Under the pieces are notes generated by a model. That model ran no database searches. It saw nothing but the letters and a program-made list of their open reading frames with translations, and had not been told where the DNA came from. The position numbers and the translations under genes were made by a program. Shown one piece after another: positions 7,309-14,504 of a DNA stretch of 64,000 nt. Source of the DNA: Halobellus salinus (GTDB lineage Archaea; Halobacteriota; Halobacteria; Halobacteriales; Haloferacaceae); assembly GCF_014646875.1 (NCBI RefSeq), contig NZ_BMOC01000001.1, forward strand, positions 245,410 through 309,409, read 5' to 3'. How positions within the stretch are numbered: the stretch's first letter is position 1; every line of letters begins with the position of its first letter.

Positions 7309-7801
7309 TTTGTTAGCGCACGTGTTCATCGCGTACAGCGTGTGCCGCGTGTTGTCGTGGCGGTATGTGTGGCTTGATCGGCAGTACGTGACGCTCGGGA
7401 TGGTGGGGGCGTTCATCCCGGATCTCGTGAAAATCAAGCTGCTCGTTCCGAGTTGGCGCGTTGAGCAACTGCTTGGCATTCCGTTCAGCTGGGGGAGTTT
7501 CACAACCGGTGGCGGCGTCCTGCTAAGCACACTGATCGGCGTCGTCCTCCTGGCAGCCGCAGAGCGCCGCCGCGGCGGCAGTTTGCTTGCGCTGGGTGCT
7601 GTCACGCACCTCGCCACCGACAGTTTACTCCTCTACCCGACGGGCCGGACCACGCAGTTGTTGTGGCCCGTCAGCCAGTATACGACTCCGAGTCCAGGCT
7701 TGTACCTCAGCACACAACCGGAACCGACGCTCGTCACCGGCCTCCTCGCCATCCTCGTGTGGGGGGCACACCAGTACCGCACCAGGCGCGCCTCCGAGTG
7801 A
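7301..7801 (+). CDS. DUF457 (YdjM-like) membrane-bound hydrolase, copy 1
   Basis: A multi-pass membrane protein starting MPDLLAHVF (a GTG at 7292 is an alternative start). The conserved His of LAHVFIAYS, the Asp of FIPDLVK and the VTHLATDSLL segment fit the metal-dependent hydrolase fold of DUF457/YdjM proteins, whose reaction is not well defined. It overlaps the preceding membrane protein gene by 8 nt. It is one of three intact paralogues here (also 10512 and 11088), and its 3' end is duplicated as a relic at 9381-9510. Confidence 0.8.
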   Translation: MPDLLAHVFIAYSVCRVLSWRYVWLDRQYVTLGMVGAFIPDLVKIKLLVPSWRVEQLLGIPFSWGSFTTGGGVLLSTLIGVVLLAAAERRRGGSLLALGAVTHLATDSLLLYPTGRTTQLLWPVSQYTTPSPGLYLSTQPEPTLVTGLLAILVWGAHQYRTRRASE

Positions 7802-7812
7802 CCGAGGTGTAG

Positions 7813-8034
7813 TCACTGCGTGTCGACGGCCATTTTGAATACGATTGCGTGAATGGAACTGCGGATATCACTATGTTCACGCGAAAGAGGTAATCGGCGG
7901 TTTGCTGTCCGGGAGAGCTGCCGGGTCGGTGCCCGGTATCGACCGGATTGGTCAGATCTCACGTCGTTATCTCGGAGCACAGCATCACAGTGCAAGCAGA
8001 AGTATTCGCCCCGCTCACCAGAGATGTCACCCAC
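7813..8034 (-). CDS. Possible CxxC protein, perhaps decayed
   Basis: The first 20 residues (GEYFCLHCDAVLRDND) look like a haloarchaeal zinc-finger micro-protein, but the remainder is Arg/Ser-rich without a second CxxC pair. The true gene may be frameshifted after about residue 25. It lies in an otherwise empty interval before the next gene. Confidence 0.3.
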   Translation of the reverse strand: MGDISGERGEYFCLHCDAVLRDNDVRSDQSGRYRAPTRQLSRTANRRLPLSREHSDIRSSIHAIVFKMAVDTQ

Positions 8035-8066
8035 TCTGTGATTACAATAAGTACTGAGGGGTATTT

Positions 8067-8276
8067 TTAGCCCTGTTCTGGGTCATCGACGAGTTCGTAC
8101 AGTCCACTCCCGTGGACCTTCTCGACGTGCCCCGCGGCGACGAGTCGGCCAAGTCGGTTGTGGACTGTCTGGCCCGACCGCCCGGTCCAATCTTTCAGTG
8201 CCGCTGGCGTCGCACGCCCGTCACGGAGCACTTTGAGTATCTCACGGTCGCTTTGGTTCAGGTCCTCAGGTTCCAT
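8067..8276 (-). CDS. Small winged-helix protein
   Basis: A 69-residue protein starting MEPEDLNQSDREILKVL (a longer frame to 8345 adds an atypical leader). The rest is a compact winged helix: ATPAALKDWTG, SGQTVHNRLGRLVAAGHVEKV and a short wing ending in LYELVDDP. Such proteins are common in haloarchaeal plasmids and proviruses as repressors. It is divergent from the small operon at 8370-8915 and so a likely regulator of it. Confidence 0.8.
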   Translation of the reverse strand: MEPEDLNQSDREILKVLRDGRATPAALKDWTGRSGQTVHNRLGRLVAAGHVEKVHGSGLYELVDDPEQG

Positions 8277-8369
8277 TATGTCTAGTGGGTTCACAGAGAC
8301 ACACTTAGTAATATTGTGTAGTGTCTTGATGTTCAGTAATAGCATTTAGAGATACTAAGGTTTAAGTCA

Positions 8370-8492
8370 GTGACGCATACAGTAACAACTACGCCCGACG
8401 AGTCGGCCTCAGGAAAGCCGCCCGCTGTGATCGCAGCGGACGAGTCGGGTTCGGAACGAACCCATATCAAACAACGCAACGCCGTCGAATAA
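8370..8492 (+). CDS. Small ORF upstream of 8625 gene
   Basis: A GTG-initiated 40-codon frame (MTHTVTTTPDESASGKPP...) acidic in places. It is the first of three short frames read in the same direction (8370, 8545, 8625). Codon use looks haloarchaeal but there is no recognisable domain. Confidence 0.35.
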   Translation: MTHTVTTTPDESASGKPPAVIAADESGSERTHIKQRNAVE

Positions 8493-8544
8493 ATCCGACG
8501 GCACGAATGGATGTACCGATCAAGAGAGCGACGCGGACGAGGCG

Positions 8545-8628
8545 ATGGATGACGTAGCGCAGCTCCGCTTGGATGCGTTTGTGAGAGGCGGCACGGACAG
8601 TCAAGAACAAACGGGGCTGCGCCGATGA
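8545..8628 (+). CDS. 27-residue ORF coupled to 8625 gene
   Basis: MDDVAQLRLDAFVRGGTDSQ and seven more residues, with a TGA that overlaps the ATG of the next gene (ATGA at 8625-8628). The overlap suggests translational coupling or a leader peptide; independent function is unproven. Confidence 0.35.
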   Translation: MDDVAQLRLDAFVRGGTDSQEQTGLRR

Positions 8629-8915
8629 GCGACGAGCACGGATCTCCTGTCGCTGAGTCGGCCAGCGTTATGTTCGCGCCTGGAGATGACGATGATGACG
8701 TTTCAATCAACGTGAGTGGCGAGGCACTGAAGATCAACAACTGTCTGACGTCTCGCGTCTGCGTGAAGATCGGGGGCGAGGAGAGCACGATCTCCGTCAC
8801 ACTCACCCCTGACGATGCTGAGGCGCTGCGGGGCAGACTCGCTGATGCCATCGATGAGTCTGGTGATGCGCTCGCGCGGTGGCTGGAGAACGGCGGAATC
8901 GACCGTCGGCGCTGA
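8625..8915 (+). CDS. Haloarchaeal hypothetical protein
   Basis: A 96-residue acidic protein with a beta-rich centre (DVSINVSGEALKINNCL) and a C-terminal amphipathic helix (DDAEALRGRLADAIDESGDAL). No family is recognised with confidence; similar small proteins recur in haloarchaeal plasmids and proviruses. It is read divergently from the winged-helix gene at 8067-8276. Confidence 0.6.
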   Translation: MSDEHGSPVAESASVMFAPGDDDDDVSINVSGEALKINNCLTSRVCVKIGGEESTISVTLTPDDAEALRGRLADAIDESGDALARWLENGGIDRRR

Positions 8916-9023
8916 GCTCATCACGGATATATGCGCCCGTCGTGGTCGCGCTGAGTCCCTCCCCCCACCACTGGTGGCGATCCGAAATCCCCTGCTGCCA
9001 GCACCCCAGGAGGAACAACGCGC

Positions 9024-9054
9024 TTGGGTTCGATTCCCAGGGCGGGCAATCTAG
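9024..9054 (+). other. tRNA 3'-end-like sequence, possible attachment site
   Basis: TTGGGTTCGATTCCCAG has the form of a tRNA T-arm (GGTTCGATTCC loop consensus) and is followed by GGCGGGCA, like an acceptor 3' strand. A GCCCGTC stretch at 8934-8940 could pair with it, but no credible D-arm or anticodon arm lies between. It is best read as a tRNA remnant left by integration, not a working tRNA. Confidence 0.4.
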
Positions 9055-9115
9055 GCTTGTCACGGTGTTTGGTTCTGAATCTCGCACTGAGTCAGGCGTG
9101 AGGTGTGCGTACCTA

Positions 9116-9283
9116 CTACTTACGGCGTTCTTGGCACATCGAACAAAATTCGTCTACTTCATCTATCGATGTCACCTCGATAGTTTCCTCGAAAGACCCT
9201 CGTTCGGCGAAGGTTTGCGCCCAACCACAGTGGTCTGGTTCCGTAAAATGCCAAGCAGCATCGTTCTTTCGGGATATTTTCAT
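9116..9283 (-). CDS. 55-residue CxxC micro-protein
   Basis: The minus strand encodes MKISRKNDAAWHF ... DHCGWAQTF ... DEFCSMCQERRK, a complete 55-residue frame with Cys19 and a C-terminal CSMC pair. The amino-acid mix and wobble bases look like real haloarchaeal coding. Haloarchaea carry many uncharacterised zinc-binding micro-proteins of this size; this one has only three Cys plus nearby His as possible ligands. Confidence 0.65.
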   Translation of the reverse strand: MKISRKNDAAWHFTEPDHCGWAQTFAERGSFEETIEVTSIDEVDEFCSMCQERRK

Positions 9284-9380
9284 CGTATTGTGAAATACCA
9301 GCAGTACAAGTAAATGTTCCTTCTGAACTGAACGATTCGATTCGCTGTGACTGAGGGGTGCGAATAGTGCTATGACACCC

Positions 9381-9510
9381 TCGTGGCCTGACAGTCAATA
9401 CGCAACCCGAAGCCCGGGCTGTCTCTCAGCCCACCCCGGGACCGGCGCTCGTCACTGGTATCCTCGCCCTGCTCCGCTGGAGTGTGTACCGACATCGAGC
9501 CGAACGCGCC
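9381..9510 (+). pseudogene. Relic of a DUF457 gene 3' end
   Basis: This stretch aligns by eye over its whole length with 7661-7792, the last third of the DUF457 copy 1 gene: TGGCCTGACAGTCAATACG against TGGCCCGTCAGCCAGTATA, and CGCTCGTCACTGGTATCCT against CGCTCGTCACCGGCCTCCT. It has small indels and no start, so it is a dead fragment. It indicates a fourth DUF457 copy in the past. Confidence 0.8.
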
Positions 9511-9562
9511 AGGAATGGTTTCGTCGAAATCGACTTGCCTCTCGACGGATGAGCAACACTGG

Positions 9563-9712
9563 TCAGTCGTCGTCCGAAGCGTCACGGGGTTTAACGACAG
9601 CGGATCCGCACTCGACGCACACGTAGCGGTCCTCAATCGTTTCTGCGGCAGGGGCGTTACACGCGATACACTTGACTCGCGCACTCCGTACAGCCCGTGG
9701 ATACCGTCCCAT
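9563..9712 (-). CDS. 49-residue zinc-finger micro-protein
   Basis: The minus strand encodes MGRYPRAVRSARVKCIACN ... YVCVECGSAVVKPRDASDDD, with two CxxC pairs (CIAC and CVEC) 18 residues apart, a textbook four-Cys zinc ribbon. Haloarchaeal micro-proteins of this type occur widely and some affect motility and biofilm formation in Haloferax; the role of this one is unknown. Confidence 0.8.
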   Translation of the reverse strand: MGRYPRAVRSARVKCIACNAPAAETIEDRYVCVECGSAVVKPRDASDDD

Positions 9713-10085
9713 ATCGGGGTACTCTCCCAGAACTGATAAAAAGATAAGGATAACGGACGACAGAGACAGGAAATATATGCGTTGACAGCGATGACCCCGG
9801 AGCGAGACGGGCTTTCACGCCGCCGGAAGACGTGGGTCCTACTCGACTAATGTCTGGTAACACTGCCCCTGTCGCCAACGTGGTATAAGTATCACCGTCT
9901 GACGGGCGCTCATAACTCGCCCCAGATTACGGGTCGTGAACGTGCCGGATGCCCTCCTAGAAGTCGGTGTGCGGTTCCCTCTCTGGTGGGGTACGGGTCT
10001 TCAAGAGGTCGGCACCTATGTCGTGGAGTAACCCCTTGATTTCGAGTGCGATGCTGGGTAGTGGCCAGTCACGCATCGTACATCG
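9713..10085. other. Gap without a gene
   Basis: No frame in these 370 bases has convincing composition or motifs. Nothing further is seen. Confidence 0.5.
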
Positions 10086-10340
10086 TCAGTCGGGGGTGCC
10101 GTACTCGATTTCCTCTTTGAAGAAGCACCGCAGGCACTTCCAGTCGTGCTCATCTGCCGAGTCAGGCACACCAATAATCTGCTTTCCGATGCGTTCGGAC
10201 ACGCGTCGATACTCAACAGCGGGTTTGCACGCCGGTGTGTTCGGCTTCGCTTCAGATAGCGGTTTGTGCAGTTTTGTTTTCGACGTATCGCCCGTCGCGA
10301 CAAGGAACTGCTGTTCAGCCCGCGCAGGCATAGTAGCCAA
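10086..10340 (-). CDS. Hypothetical protein with CxxC tail
   Basis: An 84-residue mixed-charge protein, with starts possible at 10340 or 10331. It has PACKP in the middle and KCLRCFF near the end, so metal binding with three Cys is possible. The C-terminal ADEHDWKCLRC looks like a truncated zinc ribbon. No family was recognised. It stands between DUF457-related loci, like the other micro-proteins here. Confidence 0.55.
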   Translation of the reverse strand: MATMPARAEQQFLVATGDTSKTKLHKPLSEAKPNTPACKPAVEYRRVSERIGKQIIGVPDSADEHDWKCLRCFFKEEIEYGTPD

Positions 10341-10511
10341 GACGGCAGTGGATATGATAAATGTGAAGGCGAACGCGCCGCGCTGGGGTGCCCGCTCACG
10401 ACGGCCACGTGCGTGATGTGTGGAGGTCGAACAATTCCAGCACGACGCAAGTGGAATGGGTATCTATCGGTGAGAAACTATCATACGGGTAGCGACTAGA
10501 GTGCGATGTAG

Positions 10512-11054
10512 ATGCTTCCGTGGGGGCACGCAGCACTTGGATATCTCGTGTATTCAGTGTACGTGCGGTGGCGGCACGGACGGCCACCAATCGGGTTAAC
10601 AGTGGTGGCGCTCGGGATCGGGACCCAGTTCCCTGACCTGATCGATAAGCCGTTGACGTGGACGGTCCCACTCCTGCCGTACGGGCGGAGCCTCGCCCAC
10701 TCACTGGTTGCGTTTGGTATTCTCTGCACCGTACTGCGGGTGTGGTTCCGATACCCGGATCAGCGCGCGTTGACCGAGGCGTTCACACTCGGGTACGCAA
10801 CACACGTGGTGGGTGACGGAGTCGCCCCGGCATTGGCTGGTGATTACACTGCGCTCAGGTACTTGTTCTGGCCGGTGACTGCCGTGCCCGCGTCGCCTGG
10901 CGCTGAGAGCTTCATCGACTTCTTCGTTACCCTCACGATGACGCCGATGCATCTGTTCGGGATCGTCCTAACCGTCGTTGCGGTCGCCCTGTGGATCGTT
11001 GACGGGCTTCCCGGCGTGTGGGATCTCATCCGGGAGCCGACGACAACGGCGTAA
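10512..11054 (+). CDS. DUF457 (YdjM-like) membrane-bound hydrolase, copy 2
   Basis: A 180-residue multi-pass membrane protein with the motifs WGHAALGYLVYSV, QFPDLIDKPL, RSLAHSLVAF and ATHVVGDGV. The His and Asp residues at the membrane faces form the putative metal site of DUF457 proteins. The gene is followed after 33 nt by copy 3, so both are probably one transcript. The function in haloarchaea is unknown; membrane lipid or phosphoester hydrolysis is a reasonable guess from the fold. Confidence 0.82.
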   Translation: MLPWGHAALGYLVYSVYVRWRHGRPPIGLTVVALGIGTQFPDLIDKPLTWTVPLLPYGRSLAHSLVAFGILCTVLRVWFRYPDQRALTEAFTLGYATHVVGDGVAPALAGDYTALRYLFWPVTAVPASPGAESFIDFFVTLTMTPMHLFGIVLTVVAVALWIVDGLPGVWDLIREPTTTA

Positions 11055-11087
11055 CAACCCGGTTTCATTACAGTACGGCGTGAAATA

Positions 11088-11612
11088 GTGCGTGTGCGTC
11101 CGGTCGAGCATTTCATCATCGTGTTCATCCCCGCGGTCGTCGTAGCCGTCCTCGTTGACCGGCGACTCCCGACGCTTTCGTTCGTTGGCGCGGTGTTCGT
11201 CGGGAGTCAGTTCCCGGATTTAATCGATAAACCGCTCGCGCACGAGTTCGGGCTAATCCCGTCGGGCCGCGTGTTTATGCATTCGATCCCGACAGCAGCA
11301 CCCGTCTGGCTTGTCGTTGCGTGGTACGGGTGGCGCACCCACCGGTCCCGGTTGAGCGCCGCGTTCATCGCCGGGCACGCGTCACACATCCTCGCCGATA
11401 ATTACCGGTCGTTGCAAGGCCCGGACCCGTCGCTCCCGCCGGATATGCTGTGGCCGCTGATGGATGCCGCGCCACGGCCACCCGTGCCGTACTGGGCCGG
11501 GCCGAACAGCATCAACCTCCACTTGTGGACGCTGTTTTCCGCCACTATCCTCACCATCCTCGCATACATTATCGTACAGGACGTGAGAAGCCACCACGAG
11601 TCGGGATGGTGA
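11088..11612 (+). CDS. DUF457 (YdjM-like) membrane-bound hydrolase, copy 3
   Basis: A 174-residue paralogue of the preceding gene (GTG start): VEHFIIVFIPAVVV, SQFPDLIDKPL, VFMHSIPTAAP and GHASHILADN. It shares QFPDLIDKPL exactly with copy 2 and is closer to it than to copy 1. It ends convergent with the truncated methylase gene; the same junction appears as a relic at 1811-2040, so DUF457 and the methylase travelled together. Confidence 0.82.
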   Translation: MRVRPVEHFIIVFIPAVVVAVLVDRRLPTLSFVGAVFVGSQFPDLIDKPLAHEFGLIPSGRVFMHSIPTAAPVWLVVAWYGWRTHRSRLSAAFIAGHASHILADNYRSLQGPDPSLPPDMLWPLMDAAPRPPVPYWAGPNSINLHLWTLFSATILTILAYIIVQDVRSHHESGW

Positions 11613-11815
11613 ATGCCTGGCCGACTTCGAGACCGATTCTCACCGTGGAACAATACGAGTCAGCGAAGATATTGGGCGGGGACTGCGGAGTCGGAGTGAG
11701 AATCGGAGCTCCCCGACCTACGTGAGCAATGCTGGACAAATGTGTTACGACGACTGGGTCGGGAGTTCAGCGTACAAGTGCGTGTCAATCCGGTCACGAA
11801 CGGGGCCGCAGTCAC
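11577..11815. repeat. Intact counterpart of the 1811-2040 relic
   Basis: It spans the last codons of the DUF457 copy 3 gene, the intergenic space and the last codons of the methylase gene on the other strand. It aligns with 1811-2040 in the same order and orientation. Confidence 0.7.
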
Positions 11816-13136
11816 CACCGGACCGCGCCGTGGCACACAACTCATCGAACGTCGTCGCAAGGTCGGTGCGAAGCTCTGGCGACAAGTCAGTCGGATCGAG
11901 TACCGGGACATCTTCCAGCGTACTGATCCGGATCCGGTCGTACCCGCCTTGCTGTGTGTACGTGTACTGGTTGAGTACGCGGTGCCCAACTCCGCTGTTG
12001 AGGTACGCGAGCAGTGCTTTCAGCTCGACATCGTCGAAGTCCACATCGTAGAACCCGCGGAAATTCTTGATGTGCCTTGCTGGCGTTTCGTTCAACACGA
12101 AGGTAAACCCGTCACGGGTGGCGTCTGGGACGAGAACACGAGGTGACGCTTGGTCTCGGATCCGGTACCACGGCTCCCGATCTTGTAGCGTGTTCACCTC
12201 GTGCAGGTCGTGCTCTTTAACGCCTCGGACCAGGTACGCTGCGAGGTTCCACGTGTCGGCGTCCGCACTCGTCGATTGGGTGCTGACCTGATCAACAGTT
12301 GCTTGGATCGTATCTGGAACGACAGGGACTCGGTCAGGGTCGAGTAACCAAACTGGTTCACCGGCGTCTCGAAGGGCCTCCCAATCCTCGTCAGTAAACA
12401 TATACCCGTCGACAAGCGCTGGTTTCCGGATCACGCGCGTCACGTGCTGTGTGTCAATATCGAACGTGTCTTTCTCGTCCTGGGTGAGGCAGAAAAAGCC
12501 AGCTGCACCGGAGGTTTGTCCGCGGTGAATCGATACGAACTCACCGAGGCGTGGCAGTTGCTCCGTCTTGATTGCAGGCGTTTCGCGCGTGAAATAGGCT
12601 AACCAGTTTTCCGTCGGGTCCAGGTCTGCTTGTGGGACTCGGGTGAGTGTCACGCCAGTAGGCAGGGCAGCGTCACCGTCGTCACCTTTATCGATCACGT
12701 TCTGAAGCCACTCAGGTTGGAGCTCCGCTGAGTCGTCAACGCGAATGAACTGTGTCGCGTTGTCGGAGTCGTCGCTGGCGCGCTTTTCCACGACGGTGAT
12801 GAGTGATGTCACGTTCGCATCATCGAACAGGGATTCGCCGGTCGGGTCGAATCGGATGAACGCCTTGATTGCGCACTCGGTCAGCAAGTATTGTTTGAGA
12901 GCCGTACCGTACTGCGTGGCGAGATATTCCTGCGGAGTGAGAAAACCCGCAGCGCCGCCTTTAGAGACTCGGTCGATTGAACGGGCAAGAAAATAGACGT
13001 ATACCGGTGGTTTGCCGCTAATCGATACGGTGGTCGTGGTCGCAAACGAGTGCTTCAGTTTCTCACGATCTTCGGAAGGTAGGTCCGCTGCTCGAGTGTA
13101 CGGTGGGTTAGCTGTCAGGAAGTCGAATTCTAGCAT
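11745..13136 (-). pseudogene. 5'-truncated Eco57I-type adenine methylase/R-M protein
   Basis: 463 residues begin almost at the catalytic NPPY motif (FDFLTANPPYTRA) of N6-adenine methyltransferases. They continue with the Eco57I-family core (GGAAGFLTPQEYL, then a target-recognition-like C-terminal half, HRGQTSGAAGFF, LNSGVGHRVLNQYTYTQQGGYDRI). The SAM-binding motif I (F.G.G) that should lie upstream is absent, and 13137-13300 does not encode it. The protein therefore cannot bind SAM normally. It is probably the remnant of a type IIG or BREX PglX-like system broken by recombination. Confidence 0.8.
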
Positions 13137-13631
13137 CCGGTCCAGAATGAATTTATTCGTGAATATTCATATACTACGTGGTGGAACCGGGTTCCGACGA
13201 GGGGAGGAACTGTATGGGGGGATTCGACGGCAGGCCACTTTCCTTGGAAGCGCTCCTGTACACGTCGGTGAACTAGCGTAGTAGCAGGCTATAAGACTCT
13301 CTCCCTATCCAGTGCCACGTCGAATGGGGAATCTATATACGAAGAGTAGTTTACACGGAACTGTGAGGAACAGGTGGCGACGCCCCCCTCTCCCACGTCC
13401 GGTCCCCTTTCCCCACCAATCGGACGGCGTCACCTGCGCCTCACACCGCCACCTCACCAGCCAAGTAGAACGCCCTCGTACCCCGAAAATGACGAGGATC
13501 TCTACGACACGCAACGCGTGCGTTGCGCCTGCGCAACCACCCTGTCAACCCACGTGTAGTCGTAACACAGCCTTAACGCAGGTCGACGCGTCTCGAATGA
13601 CACACCAGTACCACGAGGAGACCGTGACCCG
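13137..13631. other. Breakpoint region without a clear gene
   Basis: The methylase loses its 5' part at about 13140, next to TGAATATTCA, a 10-bp palindrome. Pyrimidine-rich sequence follows, with another dyad (GCAACGC/GCGTTGC near 13511). I see no convincing coding sequence. Confidence 0.4.
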
Positions 13632-13787
13632 ATGATGTCGTGGCGTGATCTGCTCGCACGACTCACCCAACGCACGACACAGGCGGCGGTTTTCTACGAA
13701 TGTCGGCAGTGCGGCACGACCCTGTCGTCCACCACTACGACGTGTCCAACGTGTGGTAGTGAGGAAATTGCCGAGTACGACCTCTGA
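13632..13787 (+). CDS. 51-residue zinc-ribbon micro-protein
   Basis: The frame MMSWRDLLARLTQRTTQAA then VFYECRQCGTT and TTCPTCGSEEIAEYDL has two CxxC pairs (CRQC, CPTC) 10 residues apart, a rubredoxin/zinc-ribbon knuckle pattern. The N-terminal amphipathic helix suggests an interaction surface. No partner is evident. Confidence 0.75.
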   Translation: MMSWRDLLARLTQRTTQAAVFYECRQCGTTLSSTTTTCPTCGSEEIAEYDL

Positions 13788-13893
13788 GGAGTCGGTACGG
13801 ATCCGTTGAGACGGAGTACGGCTCGTTCATTCCAAGTGCGTCATATTGGTCTGGTAGTTTGCTCGCTGTGTGGGAAGGGGGATGCGTGCCTCA

Positions 13894-14127
13894 CTACGGA
13901 ATGATATGCCGGACCGCGCGGATGAGAGTAAGGACCGTGAGTAACATAATGTACACTGTCACGTGGATACCGAACTGAAGCACGTCGCTGAGCGACGGGG
14001 AGGGCAGTTCCGCGGGCGAGTCTGTCCGGGGCGACGACGAGTTTCGTGAGTGGGCGTCACTCGTCGGGGCGTGCTCAGGTGAGCGTCGGTCAGGGTGTGG
14101 AGGGGCGGGCTGTGGTTGCGGGACCAT
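13894..14127 (-). CDS. Small single-pass membrane protein
   Basis: A 77-residue frame with a Pro/Ser-rich N-terminal half and a hydrophobic C-terminal helix (FGIHVTVYIMLLTVLTLI) ending in a short basic tail. It could be a tail-anchored protein. The N-terminal half is low complexity and there is no family recognition. Confidence 0.45.
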   Translation of the reverse strand: MVPQPQPAPPHPDRRSPEHAPTSDAHSRNSSSPRTDSPAELPSPSLSDVLQFGIHVTVYIMLLTVLTLIRAVRHIIP

Positions 14128-14288
14128 ATACGGTCGTTCACTACGCTGATCCTCAAAAGGTACGGAGAGTCAAACACTGGTTTTAGCCGACTTGTGGCGG
14201 GGTACGTCGTTTCGGTTATGTCTCGTGACGAGTGTGGATACTAACAAATACGTGATCGGGTGAGTTGTGAATCAATCCTTGTGGGGCG

Positions 14289-14312
14289 GACGAAAGACGT
14301 ACGTCTTTCGTC
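14289..14312. repeat. Perfect 24-bp palindrome
   Basis: GACGAAAGACGT is followed directly by its exact reverse complement, without a spacer. It lies 190 nt upstream of the integrase gene. A dimeric repressor or a replication/recombination protein could bind it. Confidence 0.75.
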
Positions 14313-14472
14313 GCTTGCGTACCGCCTTTGTGGTGCGGTTTGTGTAATCGAATAGCGATGGGCTTTGTCTGCTAATCACATAATCGCCGTACGGCAGCAG
14401 AATTGAGGATCTACAAATCCACAACGAAAACCAAACAATAAGATGACCAACACGATCCGTTATGAGGGGTAG

Positions 14473-14480
14473 TTTATTTA
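14473..14480 (+). promoter_or_regulatory. TATA box of the integrase gene
   Basis: TTTATTTA lies 25-32 nt before the ATG at 14505, the spacing of leaderless haloarchaeal promoters. Confidence 0.55.
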
Positions 14481-14504
14481 CGTAACCATAAAGAAATTAG
14501 GTGT

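Larger units (their letters stand above)
14128..14504. other. Integrase upstream region
   Basis: No gene is seen. The stretch is AT-rich, contains a perfect 24-bp palindrome (14289-14312) and a TATA-like TTTATTTA just before the integrase gene. It is the most likely place for integrase regulation. Confidence 0.5.

Noticed and set aside
7902..7944. CGGGAGAGCTGCCGGG-type inverted pieces suggestive of RNA structure
   Set aside because: Ordinary GC-rich complementarity, without flanking support.
8934..9054. Intron-containing tRNA from GCCCGTC to GGCGGGC
   Set aside because: The ends pair, but there is no D-arm and no anticodon stem between them; a GC-rich match of 7 bp can arise by chance.
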